Positions 25,641 to 34,916 of a DNA stretch of 64,000 bases are shown here, piece by piece (within the stretch, counting starts at the first letter, position 1; each line of letters opens with the position of its first letter). This DNA comes from Runella sp. CRIBMP (GTDB lineage: Bacteria > Bacteroidota > Bacteroidia > Cytophagales > Spirosomataceae), in NCBI RefSeq assembly GCF_009905605.1, contig NZ_JAAAKZ010000012.1, positions 62,001 to 126,000 on the forward strand. The letters are read 5' to 3'. Position numbers and translations under genes: made by a program. The notes under the pieces were generated by a model. That model was given only the letters and a program-made list of their open reading frames with translations. It was not told the origin of the DNA and ran no database searches.

Positions 25641-26726
25641 TTAAATTTTAATCATCTTCCCGCCCGCAGCTACGGATTTGTAAATAGCTTCTACCACGCG
25701 AATGTCGCGCAGACCTTCTTCGCCAGGGGCAATCAGCGCAGTACCTTTCATGAGGGCTTCGGCATCTTCGTCGAGTTGTCGGGCCTGCTGATTTTCGAGG
25801 GGGAAATTGATGGGTCCCAGCGGGCTACTTCCTTTGTTTCCGGTGTAGCTCGAAAACGGCTCCATTTTAAACCAACCTTTTTCGCAATTGGCTTGTAAAT
25901 AATTCATATTGATACCGAAACTGGTATGGCAAGCCGCCAATGCACCACTCGGAAATTCCAATTGGAACGTAGCCGTCTCTTCCACTTCTTTGTAAATATC
26001 GGGACGTGTAGTATGAAACTGCGCCGTGACCGAAATCGGTTCTTCGCCCGTGGCCAAGCGCGCTCCCTGAAGGGCATACACACCCATGTCGCCCATGACA
26101 CCGCCCCCGAGGGCTTTGTTTTGTTTCCAGTGCGTAGTACGAGCGTCAAAATATCCCGCGCCGCAGGTCACCATACGAACTTTGCCGAAGGTGCTCTCTT
26201 TGGCAAATTTCTGATACGCCTGCGTGTTGGGGTCATGCTGACAGCGATACCCAATCGCCAATTTTACCTTGTTATTAGCACAAGCCTTAATCATGGCTTC
26301 ACAATCCGCCACGCTCGGTGCCATGGGCTTTTCGCAAAACACCTGCTTGCCCGCTTTGGCAGCCCGCACCACAAATTCGCGGTGCATACTGGGCGGCAAC
26401 ACCACATAGACGATGTCGATGTCGGGATTGTTGGCGATTTGGTCGAAATTTTGGTAATTATAAATATTTTTATCGGCGAGATTATATTTCTTTTTCCAGG
26501 TTTCAGCTTTTGAAGGCGTACCCGTCACAATTCCTACCAACTGGCAATTCTTGGTCAATTGCAAAGCAGGGGCCAACAAATCGGTGCTGTAGTAGCCCAA
26601 CCCCACCAATGCCACGCCCAATTTATCTTTTTTGGGGCGCGTAGCCGAAAACAACGTATTGGGAGATATAAGCGAAGCAGCACCACCTAAAGCAGCCTGA
26701 ATGAGAAAGTCGCGACGAGAGAACAT
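25641..26726 (-). CDS. Gfo/Idh/MocA-family oxidoreductase with Tat signal
   Basis: 361 residues from the ATG at 26726. The leader SRRDFLIQAALGGAASLI is a twin-arginine signal. The NAD(P)-binding half opens LGVALVGLGYYSTDLLAPAL, and CEKPMAPS is the conserved EKP catalytic-site motif. The C-terminal domain contains YRCQHDPNTQAYQKF and ALGGGVMGDMGVYAL. Many Bacteroidota homologues act on sugars, lactones or glycosides outside the cytoplasm with a bound cofactor. No partner gene is adjacent. Confidence 0.9.
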   Translation of the reverse strand: MFSRRDFLIQAALGGAASLISPNTLFSATRPKKDKLGVALVGLGYYSTDLLAPALQLTKNCQLVGIVTGTPSKAETWKKKYNLADKNIYNYQNFDQIANNPDIDIVYVVLPPSMHREFVVRAAKAGKQVFCEKPMAPSVADCEAMIKACANNKVKLAIGYRCQHDPNTQAYQKFAKESTFGKVRMVTCGAGYFDARTTHWKQNKALGGGVMGDMGVYALQGARLATGEEPISVTAQFHTTRPDIYKEVEETATFQLEFPSGALAACHTSFGINMNYLQANCEKGWFKMEPFSSYTGNKGSSPLGPINFPLENQQARQLDEDAEALMKGTALIAPGEEGLRDIRVVEAIYKSVAAGGKMIKI

Positions 26727-26797
26727 AGACAAGATAATTAAGAGGGTTAAACGTTTAGTAATAAACGCGATAATCCTCTTAATCTACTCAAAAATCC

Positions 26798-28630
26798 CTA
26801 AAAATCAACCTCCAGCCCTAGCAGCCGCTGCAAGTCAATGAGGGCGGGATTGCGCTCGGCCAATACGTTGAATTTCTCCTGCGGCGTGTAGGGGTTGCGC
26901 TTCCCATCACTTTGCGCAATTTGGTGAGAAAGCTGAATCTGACGGTTTTGGAGCTTTCGGCGAAGATAACCCAATAACGTCGGTTTGATTTCATTGAGCA
27001 GGGTTTCCTGATGCAGGTTGTCCAATACCAACTCAATGGTCATATTCTCAAATATAAAATCACGATTAAGCATAATCTGCTCACTCACGGCACCACCGTT
27101 TTGCTCACGCATTCGAGAAAATTCAGCCCAAACTTCTTTCAGGGCCTCCATAGTCACGGGAAGGTCTTTTTCGGGCAAGGCATCCAGCGCGACTTCTACG
27201 GGTTTGGAAACCTGCGTAGGCGCGGGTGTATCGGTAATGGAGGTGCTTAAATTGACCGTTGAGCGCAGTTTCCCCAACGGCAATCCTTTGCCGCTAGGTG
27301 CATTTTGATAGGTTATGGTAGGCTCAGCCGTTGTGGGCAACGACGACGAGGATGCGGGATTGGCGTCTATCCTATTTGCAGGGCTTGCCTGCGCGTTTGG
27401 CGAAGAACCGTTATTACCGTTTTGAGCAGACGCAAGCGGTACACCGCCCAGCCCTGGTTGGGCAGACGCAAGGCCTGCCCCTACGTTAGGCTTTTTTTTT
27501 TCGTCGGCCGCGAGGGCTTCCAAGTCCAGCACCTCGGTAAGCTTGGCCATTTTCATTAGGCACAGCTCTACGTGTAGCCGTTGCTGCTTAGAGGCTTTGT
27601 AGTTAATATCGCACTGCCCCCCAACGCTCAGGGCCGACAATAAGAAGGAAAGCGACGCCCGCGTTGATTGATCAAGGTATTTATTCTTGGCGGTTTCGGA
27701 TACTTCGAGCAACTGCACCGTGGCTGCATCTTTGGATACCAACAGGTTACGAAAATGCTCTAACATTCCAATTACGAACAAATGCCCGTCAAAGCCTTTT
27801 TTCAGAACTTCGTTAAATATCAAAAGTGTTTCCGAAAGATTTCCCGCCAAAAGCGCATCCGTCAATCGGAAATAATAATCGTAGTCTAGAATGTGAAGAT
27901 TTTGGAGAACCTCTTTGTAGCGCACCGTATTATCGGTCGAAAAGGTCACGTTGAGGTCAAACATCGAAAGCGCATCACGAAGCCCACCGTCGGCTTTTTG
28001 GGCAATAAGTTCGAGGGCTTCGCGCTCGGTTTTGATGCCTTCTTTCTTCGCAATTTGCTCAATATGGTCGGCAATGTCGCGCGGTTGAATCCGGTTAAAA
28101 TCGAAGATTTGACAACGTGACAGAATCGTCGGCAAAATCTTGTGTTTTTCCGTGGTTGCCAGAATAAAGATGGCGTAGCTGGGTGGCTCTTCGAGCGTCT
28201 TCAAAAACGCATTGAACGCCGCCGAAGACAGCATGTGGACCTCGTCAATGATGTAGATTTTGTACTTACCCGTTTGTGGCGGATATCGTACCTGGTCAAT
28301 CAGATTTCGAATATCATCGACGGAGTTGTTGGAAGCCGCGTCCAATTCATGCACGTTGAAAGAGGCATTGTTTTGAAACGCAACGCATGATTCACACTCA
28401 CCGCAGGGCTCAACATCTTCCGTAAGGCTCTGGCAATTAATGGTTTTGGCTAGAATACGCGCATTGGTCGTTTTTCCTACCCCACGCGGGCCACAAAACA
28501 AAAAAGCCTGTGCAAGGTGATTGGTACGAATTGCATTTTTGAGGGTAGTGGTAATGTGCGACTGTCCGACCACCGTATCAAACGTAACGGGGCGATATTT
28601 TCGAGCCGATACTACAAAATTGTCTGCCAT
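26798..28630 (-). CDS. dnaX: DNA polymerase III subunit gamma/tau
   Basis: 610 residues. Walker A GPRGVGKT (47-54), zinc cysteines C66, C76, C79, C82 (CGECESC), Walker B region IYIIDEVHMLSS (DEVH 129-132) and sensor TTEKHK are canonical clamp-loader features. Residues about 382-440, the flexible linker, contain NVGAGLASAQPGLG and a second PLASAQ, which are translations of a genomic repeat also present at 63504-63561. The C-terminal part is tau-like and interacts with the polymerase. No frameshift signal for a short gamma form is obvious. Divergent from the gene at 28720. Confidence 0.96.
   Translation of the reverse strand: MADNFVVSARKYRPVTFDTVVGQSHITTTLKNAIRTNHLAQAFLFCGPRGVGKTTNARILAKTINCQSLTEDVEPCGECESCVAFQNNASFNVHELDAASNNSVDDIRNLIDQVRYPPQTGKYKIYIIDEVHMLSSAAFNAFLKTLEEPPSYAIFILATTEKHKILPTILSRCQIFDFNRIQPRDIADHIEQIAKKEGIKTEREALELIAQKADGGLRDALSMFDLNVTFSTDNTVRYKEVLQNLHILDYDYYFRLTDALLAGNLSETLLIFNEVLKKGFDGHLFVIGMLEHFRNLLVSKDAATVQLLEVSETAKNKYLDQSTRASLSFLLSALSVGGQCDINYKASKQQRLHVELCLMKMAKLTEVLDLEALAADEKKKPNVGAGLASAQPGLGGVPLASAQNGNNGSSPNAQASPANRIDANPASSSSLPTTAEPTITYQNAPSGKGLPLGKLRSTVNLSTSITDTPAPTQVSKPVEVALDALPEKDLPVTMEALKEVWAEFSRMREQNGGAVSEQIMLNRDFIFENMTIELVLDNLHQETLLNEIKPTLLGYLRRKLQNRQIQLSHQIAQSDGKRNPYTPQEKFNVLAERNPALIDLQRLLGLEVDF
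27426..27485. repeat. Interspersed repeat inserted in the dnaX linker
   Basis: Direct copies of GCAGACGCAAG at 27426-27436 and 27462-27472, followed by the arm CCTGCCCCTACGTT (27474-27487). The same AACGTAGGGGCAGG word (read on the minus strand) starts the element at 63504-63561. It is in frame and adds about 20 to 40 residues to a disordered linker. Confidence 0.7.
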
Positions 28631-28719
28631 GGCCGCAAGTTACGCAAGATTTATTAAACGGTAAATGAGTTTTTAGAAATTCAATTTAATTTCAACTCAT
28701 CTTCCTAAACCTCAATTTC

Positions 28720-29616
28720 ATGGCTCTCAACTTTGAATTTTCCAAGCAGAATTCTTCCCATTTCGGAAAAGTAATCGGTACGCCCAATAAGTTTTTGATT
28801 GGCAGAGAAACGGTTTATCAGGGCAATAGCGGCCTTTTTAACGTTACTGTCAGCCCCGGGCTTTCTTATAAACCCGAAGATTATGAAGCAGAATTTGGCT
28901 TCTGGGCTTACTTTATTACGCCCACGGCAATGTGTGAAAGCCAAGGCTCTTTTTTCTGCCTTAATACCTATGACCGCGCCAAATTCACCTTTAGTTTTAT
29001 GCAATATGCGGCCCACGTCCCCAACGGCGATTTTGTAATTTTTCTAAGAAAGTTGTTGGGTTTGGACGCAGCCCGTGAGTACTTTCCACGATTGCAACTG
29101 AAGGAGGGATTAATTCATTACCTCAATGCCAATGGTACACTTTCATCACTTGAACCAGCGCCCGGTGCAGAGGAAAATACCGCATTGATGAAATACCTCA
29201 ATCCCTCTCTGGATGAAATTGAGTTTCAGGAGCTCATCACTGCCGCCAGGTTTGTACATTGGGCCATGAATGACCCCGCCCATCGCAAGTTGCAGGTAGA
29301 GGTGGGCATTTCACTTTTCAAAAACAACATGGCTAGCTATGCCCGCCAATACAACCTAGACGGGGTCTTGGACGAAATTTGTCTGGTCATTTGTGATATT
29401 AGGCATCAGGGAAGAGCCAGAAGTAGCCACATTATCAGCGCCCTCAATACCAACGGCAATACCCAAAAAGCACTGCAAAACTTGTTAGAACTTGGGCGAG
29501 TACACTATCCAGAGCGTATCAAAACCCTCAAAACTAAACTTCAGGAGTTAAAAGCAAATGGCCACCTGGGCACTAAAAAATACCATCTCGCCACCAAAGA
29601 TTTTGTAAATCTTTAA
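28720..29616 (+). CDS. Hypothetical protein, possible lysozyme-like enzyme
   Basis: 298 residues, no signal peptide, unrecognised at family level. The core FWAYFITPTAMCESQGSFFC LNTYDRAKFTFSFMQYAAH has a Glu-Ser-x-Gly segment followed by aromatic/Gln motifs, which loosely recalls lysozyme-like or chitosanase folds (catalytic Glu in helix, then a beta wing). The rest is helical (SHIISALNTNGNTQKALQNL). The first residues MALNFEFSKQ are phage-endolysin-like only by feel. It overlaps the convergent MOSC gene by 4 bp at its end. Function unproven. Confidence 0.45.
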   Translation: MALNFEFSKQNSSHFGKVIGTPNKFLIGRETVYQGNSGLFNVTVSPGLSYKPEDYEAEFGFWAYFITPTAMCESQGSFFCLNTYDRAKFTFSFMQYAAHVPNGDFVIFLRKLLGLDAAREYFPRLQLKEGLIHYLNANGTLSSLEPAPGAEENTALMKYLNPSLDEIEFQELITAARFVHWAMNDPAHRKLQVEVGISLFKNNMASYARQYNLDGVLDEICLVICDIRHQGRARSSHIISALNTNGNTQKALQNLLELGRVHYPERIKTLKTKLQELKANGHLGTKKYHLATKDFVNL

Positions 29617-30113
29617 GGTTTACCCACAACAGTGACCTTATCTCCATTTTTGATGCTTCCTTCCTGCACCACGCGCGCAGTGATACCACCGTGGCCGCGC
29701 ATGGCGTTGTAGCCTCCTGGCCCTAGGACTTCTTCCATGCGGCTGCAGGGATGGCACAGCCCAGTCATCTCAAGTACAGCATCTCCAATCTGTATTTGAT
29801 GGTCTTTGAGTGCCAATAGGTTGATTCCCTGCACTACAATGTTGCGTCGCGTCAGCACAGGGTTAATGATTCCACGCCCTAAATATGACCCTACCGCCGC
29901 CAAATGTTCGGCCTGAATGAGCGTCACCTGGCGTTTGCTATCGGCAGTACCTTTGTAGCGGTCGCCTTCCAATCCCGTACCGATACGGGCGTAGGTTTCT
30001 TCAACAATATTAATCTCTTGTCGCGTAGCCGTACGCAGTCCAATCCAAATTACCTCTCCCGCCTGCGGAAAGTGGCTCATCAGTTCTTTTAAAGGGGTAG
30101 GTTCATTAAACAT
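29613..30113 (-). CDS. MOSC-domain protein
   Basis: 166 residues. The MOSC core is complete: GDRYKGTADSKRQVTLIQAEHL, RRNIVVQGINLLAL and the Cys-bearing TGLCHPCSRMEEVLGPGG. MOSC proteins deliver or transfer sulfur or handle molybdenum cofactor-linked substrates (YiiM-like). The conserved Cys in LCHPCSR is the probable sulfur carrier. It ends 4 bp inside the convergent gene. Confidence 0.93.
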   Translation of the reverse strand: MFNEPTPLKELMSHFPQAGEVIWIGLRTATRQEINIVEETYARIGTGLEGDRYKGTADSKRQVTLIQAEHLAAVGSYLGRGIINPVLTRRNIVVQGINLLALKDHQIQIGDAVLEMTGLCHPCSRMEEVLGPGGYNAMRGHGGITARVVQEGSIKNGDKVTVVGKP

Positions 30114-30139
30114 GGTTAAAGTAGTTAGATAAATTTCAT

Positions 30140-30736
30140 CTAATCGTACGAAAGAAAATCTTTGCAGCTGCTAATTAAATCAGGAAAAAACGCGCGAAAA
30201 TACGGCTCATAGAGGGCTTCATTTTCAGAAAGCTCCGCTCCTGCCCGCTCAATGCCCGCCAAAAAAGGGTATCGCCGCGACATTCCACCAAACGACCGAT
30301 TCATGCCTTCCAGAAACTGATAATTGTACAACCAATCGTACTTAATCATCGAATCTACCAACCCGAACGCTTCCTGTGACAAGACCGAACGGTGTTTTTC
30401 CAACACCCCGTACACGTACGTCGTAAAGTGTTTTAGTGATAAATGATGGTAATCGGCAAAATGTTTTGCCAGAAAATAATCAAAATACATATCCGTAATC
30501 ACGCCTTTGTATTTGCCAAAATGGTTGGGTAATGCCTGCCGGCAGGCCTGACCCAACGGATGTGAATCAGTAAATGAATCAATCTGGCGGTGCAACAAAA
30601 TTCCCTGCTTGATAGACGAATTGTATCGGTCATTGCGCGGGTGGTCAAGGCGGCCACGGGCAAAATCGCCCAGTAAATTGCCAATGATTAATGGTTCCTG
30701 CTCAAAAGACAAATAAAAATGGGCGAGGTAGTTCAT
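30140..30736 (-). CDS. acpH: Acyl carrier protein phosphodiesterase
   Basis: 198 residues, the normal family length (DUF479). MNYLAHFYLSFEQEPLIIGN LLGDFARGR and the later HRQIDSFTDSHP give the metal-binding His and Asp residues. AcpH removes the 4'-phosphopantetheine group from ACP. It is separated by 26 bp from the downstream MOSC gene. Confidence 0.9.
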   Translation of the reverse strand: MNYLAHFYLSFEQEPLIIGNLLGDFARGRLDHPRNDRYNSSIKQGILLHRQIDSFTDSHPLGQACRQALPNHFGKYKGVITDMYFDYFLAKHFADYHHLSLKHFTTYVYGVLEKHRSVLSQEAFGLVDSMIKYDWLYNYQFLEGMNRSFGGMSRRYPFLAGIERAGAELSENEALYEPYFRAFFPDLISSCKDFLSYD

Positions 30737-30794
30737 TGGCGAGGTTCAATTACGGATGACCGATGGGGTTTTGTCAGAAAAAGCGCAGAAAATG

Positions 30795-31289
30795 TTATTT
30801 TAAATGGTCAATAGACAATTGACTTTCAACATTCTCTTTCGGAATATACCGATCTACTTCTACCCCAAACTTGCGCAAAAACTCTACTCCTTCATCAATA
30901 CCGATGCCTTTGTATTCAGCGTAAGAATTTAGATAAATAACCCGCTTGATTTTCATCGTAAAAATCACCCGAGCGCAGGCGATACAGGGCGAAAGTGTTA
31001 CATACAGCGTGGTTCCTTCCAGATTTGCGCCATTTTTGACCGCGTACAAAATGGCATTTTGCTCCGCATGTAAGGCCAAAGAACAACTTCCTTTTGAATC
31101 TCGTGGACAACCGACGCCCGGAAATTCTTCATCACAATTGTGGGTTCCCGACGGAGGGCCATTATAACCGATTGAAATAATCCGCGTATCTTTGGTGAGG
31201 ACAGACCCTACCTGCGCTTTGATGCAATGCGACCGCCGCGCCAGATTTTGGGCCAATTCCATAAATATATCGTCAAAAGCAGGACGCAT
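30795..31289 (-). CDS. dCMP deaminase family protein
   Basis: 164 residues from the ATG at 31289; the longer frame back to 31391 adds a non-homologous leader. Zinc ligands are in ALHAEQNAILYAVKNG (HAE) and SPCIACARVIF (PCxxC). The spacing and the ISIGYNGPPSGT loop place it with deoxycytidylate deaminases that make dUMP for thymidylate synthesis (ComEB-like). Confidence 0.92.
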   Translation of the reverse strand: MRPAFDDIFMELAQNLARRSHCIKAQVGSVLTKDTRIISIGYNGPPSGTHNCDEEFPGVGCPRDSKGSCSLALHAEQNAILYAVKNGANLEGTTLYVTLSPCIACARVIFTMKIKRVIYLNSYAEYKGIGIDEGVEFLRKFGVEVDRYIPKENVESQLSIDHLK

Positions 31290-31342
31290 TTTCTTGAACA
31301 GTGAGTTTAAAAGTGTCGTGTATTCGTTGTAATTTGTACGTA

Positions 31343-32482
31343 ATGAAAGACAAAGTAACAAATAAGAAAGGTATACAGCGTAGTATCGCATGGGTTTTGT
31401 TGTTTTTTATCGTGCAATATGCCCTCAAAACGCCGTGCTTCTCGCAGACCCAAACCATCACCCTGAAATCCGAAAGGCTCAACGTACAGCCCAAAGGTTT
31501 TTTTATCGTCGAAGTCATTGACAGCCGCCCCATTACTACCAATATCGGGACGGTTTGGAGTAAGCCCCAGCCCCTAACCACCGTGCTTCAAGGTGGAACA
31601 GCCCCCGCCATCGACAAGTTTTTAAGGCGGCAATTCAACCCCACCAACACCGACTCACTAACACCCATTATTCTTGTAATCAAAGAATTACAAGTGAGTG
31701 AAACCCTGCTACCTCCCGCCAAAGTAACTGGAAAAATCAAAATGAACCTAGGCTTTGAAACATACCGTGACGGCAAACGAGTCTTCCTTACTGGCGGCAA
31801 TGCCACCACGACCTACACCCGCAGCGGGATTGCGCCCGAGGATATTATTGAGCCCCAAATCAGGCGGTTATTGGAAAATGAATTGAAGGGGTTCGGTAAA
31901 TGGTACGCCCAAAGCGTGAACGTATCCGATATTTTTGCGAAAAGTGTCACTGTCATTATCGAGGATGATAGCCTTATCGCGCCCGCCAAAGCCGACTCAC
32001 TGGTGTATTATAACCCCAATCGCCCGCTTACGTGGTTGGATTTTCAGGGTGCCCCCAGCGTATTTAACCGTTGGGCAGCGCAGGTGTTTACGAGTTTCGG
32101 ATTTGAAGCTCGCTCCTCCGTCAAAAATCGCACCGTAGAGCTGCGGGTTCGGACCAAAGTTTGGATTGACAAAACCATCTCATGGGTTCGGCCCGATTCC
32201 AAAAACGCCTACGTTCTCGACCACGAACAGCTTCATTTTGACGTAACTCGCATCATAGCGGAGCGCTTCAAAAGAAAAGTACAAAGCATGACATTTTCGG
32301 TCGAAGACTTTAGTAGCGAGATTCAATATCAGTATCTGGAATATTTTCGGCTTCATACGCAGCTTCAGCAGCAATACGACGACGAAACCAACCACGGAAT
32401 CAACCAAGGAATGCAGGCAAGTTGGGTAAAAAAGATACGCGACGAATTGCACAGTTACGGAATAAAACCTTCAGCAAAATAG
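31343..32482 (+). CDS. Secreted DUF922-like putative zinc protease
   Basis: 379 residues from the ATG at 31343. A signal peptide (SIAWVLLFFIVQYALKTPCFSQ) is followed by a beta-rich half and, from about 225, the DUF922-type domain: LTWLDFQGAP ... VLDHEQLHFDVTRII, where HEQLH is an HExxH zinc motif. The domain is thought to be a secreted peptidase, but no substrate is known. Its promoter region overlaps the dCMP deaminase start. Confidence 0.75.
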   Translation: MKDKVTNKKGIQRSIAWVLLFFIVQYALKTPCFSQTQTITLKSERLNVQPKGFFIVEVIDSRPITTNIGTVWSKPQPLTTVLQGGTAPAIDKFLRRQFNPTNTDSLTPIILVIKELQVSETLLPPAKVTGKIKMNLGFETYRDGKRVFLTGGNATTTYTRSGIAPEDIIEPQIRRLLENELKGFGKWYAQSVNVSDIFAKSVTVIIEDDSLIAPAKADSLVYYNPNRPLTWLDFQGAPSVFNRWAAQVFTSFGFEARSSVKNRTVELRVRTKVWIDKTISWVRPDSKNAYVLDHEQLHFDVTRIIAERFKRKVQSMTFSVEDFSSEIQYQYLEYFRLHTQLQQQYDDETNHGINQGMQASWVKKIRDELHSYGIKPSAK

Positions 32483-32594
32483 GGTTAATTTTAATCCATA
32501 AAACAGAAACATTAATAGAAAAAATAGCGCAAAAGTAAGTTTTGAGGAGCACATGCTTTTAAAGTAAAACCTTTAATCTTCAACTTAGTATCTT

Positions 32595-33539
32595 GTGAAA
32601 CCACTCTTTTTCTCCGCTATTCTATGGGGGGTACTTACCTTACCCCTATTTGCCCAACAAATTTCCAAAGAAGAGCTCCTTTTTCTGACCCCCGAATGGA
32701 AAGGAGAACGCTTTGCCGACGGTCGCCCCAAAGTTTCCGATGCACTCCTCAAACGCATGAGGCTCGTCACCCACGAAGAAGCATGGGCGGTGATGAAAGG
32801 GGCAAATTATAAATTTCAATATGCCGAAGGCTGGCAATGCATCAACCCCGACAGCGTGTTGGTGGGCCGAGCCTTGACCGCAACGTTTATGCCCGGGCGG
32901 CCAGATGTTCACCGCGTGATTGATAAAAAAGGGCACGAAAAAGAGGGGCGCATCAAGTCCCAGAATTCATGGCCGATTGACCTGCTCGTCAGAGGCGATG
33001 TGTACGTGGTGGACCAATTCGGAGCGCACGAAAACGGCCCCACCATTGGCGATAATCTAGGAAATTCTATCTACGCCAAAACGGGCAACGGCATCGTGTA
33101 CGAAGGTGCCATTCGCGACATTGCGGGTCTGAAAGAAATCGGCGGTTTTACCTCTTTCTTCCGCACTTATCACCCTTCGCACCACCTCAATAATCCTGAT
33201 GGTGAACTGAATACTACCTTGGTGGGCATTAATCACCCCACGCGCATTGGCAAGGTAATGGTCATGCCCGGCGACGTAGTGCTGGGGCGCGACGGGGCCG
33301 TGACGTTTATTCCGCCGCATTTGGCCGAAAAGGTAGTAACTACTTCAGAAATCGTGCGCCTGCGGGACATGTTTGGCCACGAACGGCTCCGCGAGCAAAA
33401 ATACACGGCGGGCCAAATCGACAATCGCTGGTCGGACGAGATTGAAAAAGATTTTTCGAAATGGCTCAATTCGCACATCAATGAGCTTCCTGTACCGAAA
33501 GAACAAATTCAAGAATATTTGAAAAATCGCACTTGGTAA
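32595..33539 (+). CDS. RraA-like aldolase family protein with signal peptide
   Basis: 314 residues starting at GTG (32595). An N-terminal signal peptide (MKPLFFSAILWGVLTLPLFA) is unusual, because most RraA-like proteins are cytosolic. The core is family-typical: GDNLGNSIYAKTGNGIVYEG AIRDIAG. Members are 4-hydroxy-4-methyl-2-oxoglutarate/oxaloacetate aldolases or RNase E regulators; without RNase E partners here, an aldolase-like role on an exported substrate is likelier. It is followed by an exported enolase-superfamily enzyme, and the two may share a sugar-acid pathway. Confidence 0.82.
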   Translation: MKPLFFSAILWGVLTLPLFAQQISKEELLFLTPEWKGERFADGRPKVSDALLKRMRLVTHEEAWAVMKGANYKFQYAEGWQCINPDSVLVGRALTATFMPGRPDVHRVIDKKGHEKEGRIKSQNSWPIDLLVRGDVYVVDQFGAHENGPTIGDNLGNSIYAKTGNGIVYEGAIRDIAGLKEIGGFTSFFRTYHPSHHLNNPDGELNTTLVGINHPTRIGKVMVMPGDVVLGRDGAVTFIPPHLAEKVVTTSEIVRLRDMFGHERLREQKYTAGQIDNRWSDEIEKDFSKWLNSHINELPVPKEQIQEYLKNRTW

Positions 33540-33583
33540 AGTGTAAACCCTTTTCCTTCCATTTTTAACCTTTCTAAAATCCA

Positions 33584-34858
33584 ATGACCTCCCGCCGCGA
33601 CTTTTTAACCAAAAGTGCCATTACCACTGCTTTGGGGCTTTCAACCCTCAGCAGTTATGGCCAAGGACTTGAAACTGCACTCCAACGCACGCCCCAATCT
33701 TCTGCCCCTTCTGATTTAAAAATCACCGATATTAAATGTGGATTTATCCGTAACGGGCACAGTTTATTTGTTAAAATTTATACCAATCAGGGCATTCACG
33801 GTTGCGGTGAAGGCGTGGATGCAACGCCTGGTACCTACCATCTGGTCAAAATGATGGGCGAGCGTATCAAGGGAAAAAATCCGCTCAATGTACACCGCTT
33901 GTTTGAAGATGTGCGCCGGGCTGGTTTTTTTGAAGGAGCGCAGGCGGGGATGTACATTGCCGTTTTGTCTGCGGTCGAGTCTGCCCTGTGGGATTTGGCT
34001 GGCAAAGCGCTCGGAATGCCCGTATATCAGTTATTGGGCGGAAAATTTCGGGACAAAATCCGCGTTTATTGCGATACTGGTGCGTACAGAACCACCCAAA
34101 CAGGCCCTGCTGCCTTTGCCGAAAGCGCCAAAGCCGCTGTCAAAATGGGCTTTACCGCTGTAAAATACGACATTGACGAGCGCAATGACCCCAACAAGTA
34201 CGACGCTTACAACTGGACCGCAAGCAATGGAGAACTGGAACGAATGTATAACCAAATTGCCGCTGTTCGGGAAGCAGTCGGGCCCAAAATCGACATTTGT
34301 GTGGACATGCACGGACGCTACGACACCACCACTGGCAAGCGTGTAGCTAAGATGATGGAACCGCTGAAATTATTGTTTTTGGAAGAGCCCTTTCCCGCCG
34401 AAAACCCCGAAGCCTATAAGACAGTCCGGGACTCTACCCAAACGCCCATTTGTGCGGGAGAGAACCACTATTTGGCGCACGGCTTCCGAAAACTGTTGGA
34501 GTTGGGGGCAGTAGACATCGTGATGCCCGATCTCCAAAAAGCAGGCGGGCTCGGTGAAGGCCAGCGTATAGCCAACCTCGCCAACTTATACTACGTGCCG
34601 TTTGCACCACACATGGTGGCTTCGTATTTGGGGGCCATGGCTTCCAGCCACGTGTGCGCTTCGGTACCTAACTTTTTGATTTTGGAGTGGCAGATTTATT
34701 TCCACGAAGAACCGATGTTCAAAGAAATCGTGACGTTTGACGGGCCAATGGTGAAAGACGGGTATATTCCGCTTTCTGAAAAACCAGGGGTCGGTGTGGA
34801 AATCAACGAAGAGGGAATGCGTAAATACGCCCCAAAAGGGGTTCCTTTCTTTGAATAA
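33584..34858 (+). CDS. Tat-exported mandelate racemase / sugar-acid dehydratase family protein
   Basis: 424 residues. TSRRDFLTKSAITTALG is a twin-arginine signal. The enolase-superfamily capping domain spans about 40-170. The barrel carries AVKYDID, DICVDMHGRYD, LFLEEPFPAEN and CAGENHY for the Asp-Glu-Glu metal site, and APHMVAS near the end for the catalytic His. These are typical of D-galactonate/gluconate/mannonate dehydratases. It starts 44 bp after the RraA-like gene and is followed by a strong terminator. Confidence 0.9.
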   Translation: MTSRRDFLTKSAITTALGLSTLSSYGQGLETALQRTPQSSAPSDLKITDIKCGFIRNGHSLFVKIYTNQGIHGCGEGVDATPGTYHLVKMMGERIKGKNPLNVHRLFEDVRRAGFFEGAQAGMYIAVLSAVESALWDLAGKALGMPVYQLLGGKFRDKIRVYCDTGAYRTTQTGPAAFAESAKAAVKMGFTAVKYDIDERNDPNKYDAYNWTASNGELERMYNQIAAVREAVGPKIDICVDMHGRYDTTTGKRVAKMMEPLKLLFLEEPFPAENPEAYKTVRDSTQTPICAGENHYLAHGFRKLLELGAVDIVMPDLQKAGGLGEGQRIANLANLYYVPFAPHMVASYLGAMASSHVCASVPNFLILEWQIYFHEEPMFKEIVTFDGPMVKDGYIPLSEKPGVGVEINEEGMRKYAPKGVPFFE

Positions 34859-34870
34859 GCCCTCTACTTC

Positions 34871-34905
34871 AATCAGAAAGCCCCGAAAATTGGGGCTTTC
34901 TGATT
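34871..34905. terminator. Bidirectional terminator
   Basis: A perfect 14-bp stem AATCAGAAAGCCCC / GGGGCTTTCTGATT with a 7-nt loop, between the convergent dehydratase (ends 34858) and HhH-protein (ends 34917) genes. Confidence 0.85.
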
Positions 34906-34916
34906 GATAAATGACC

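Noticed and set aside
29811-29830. GTGCCA words as sigma-54 promoters on the minus strand
   Set aside because: No GCAA partner at the right spacing.
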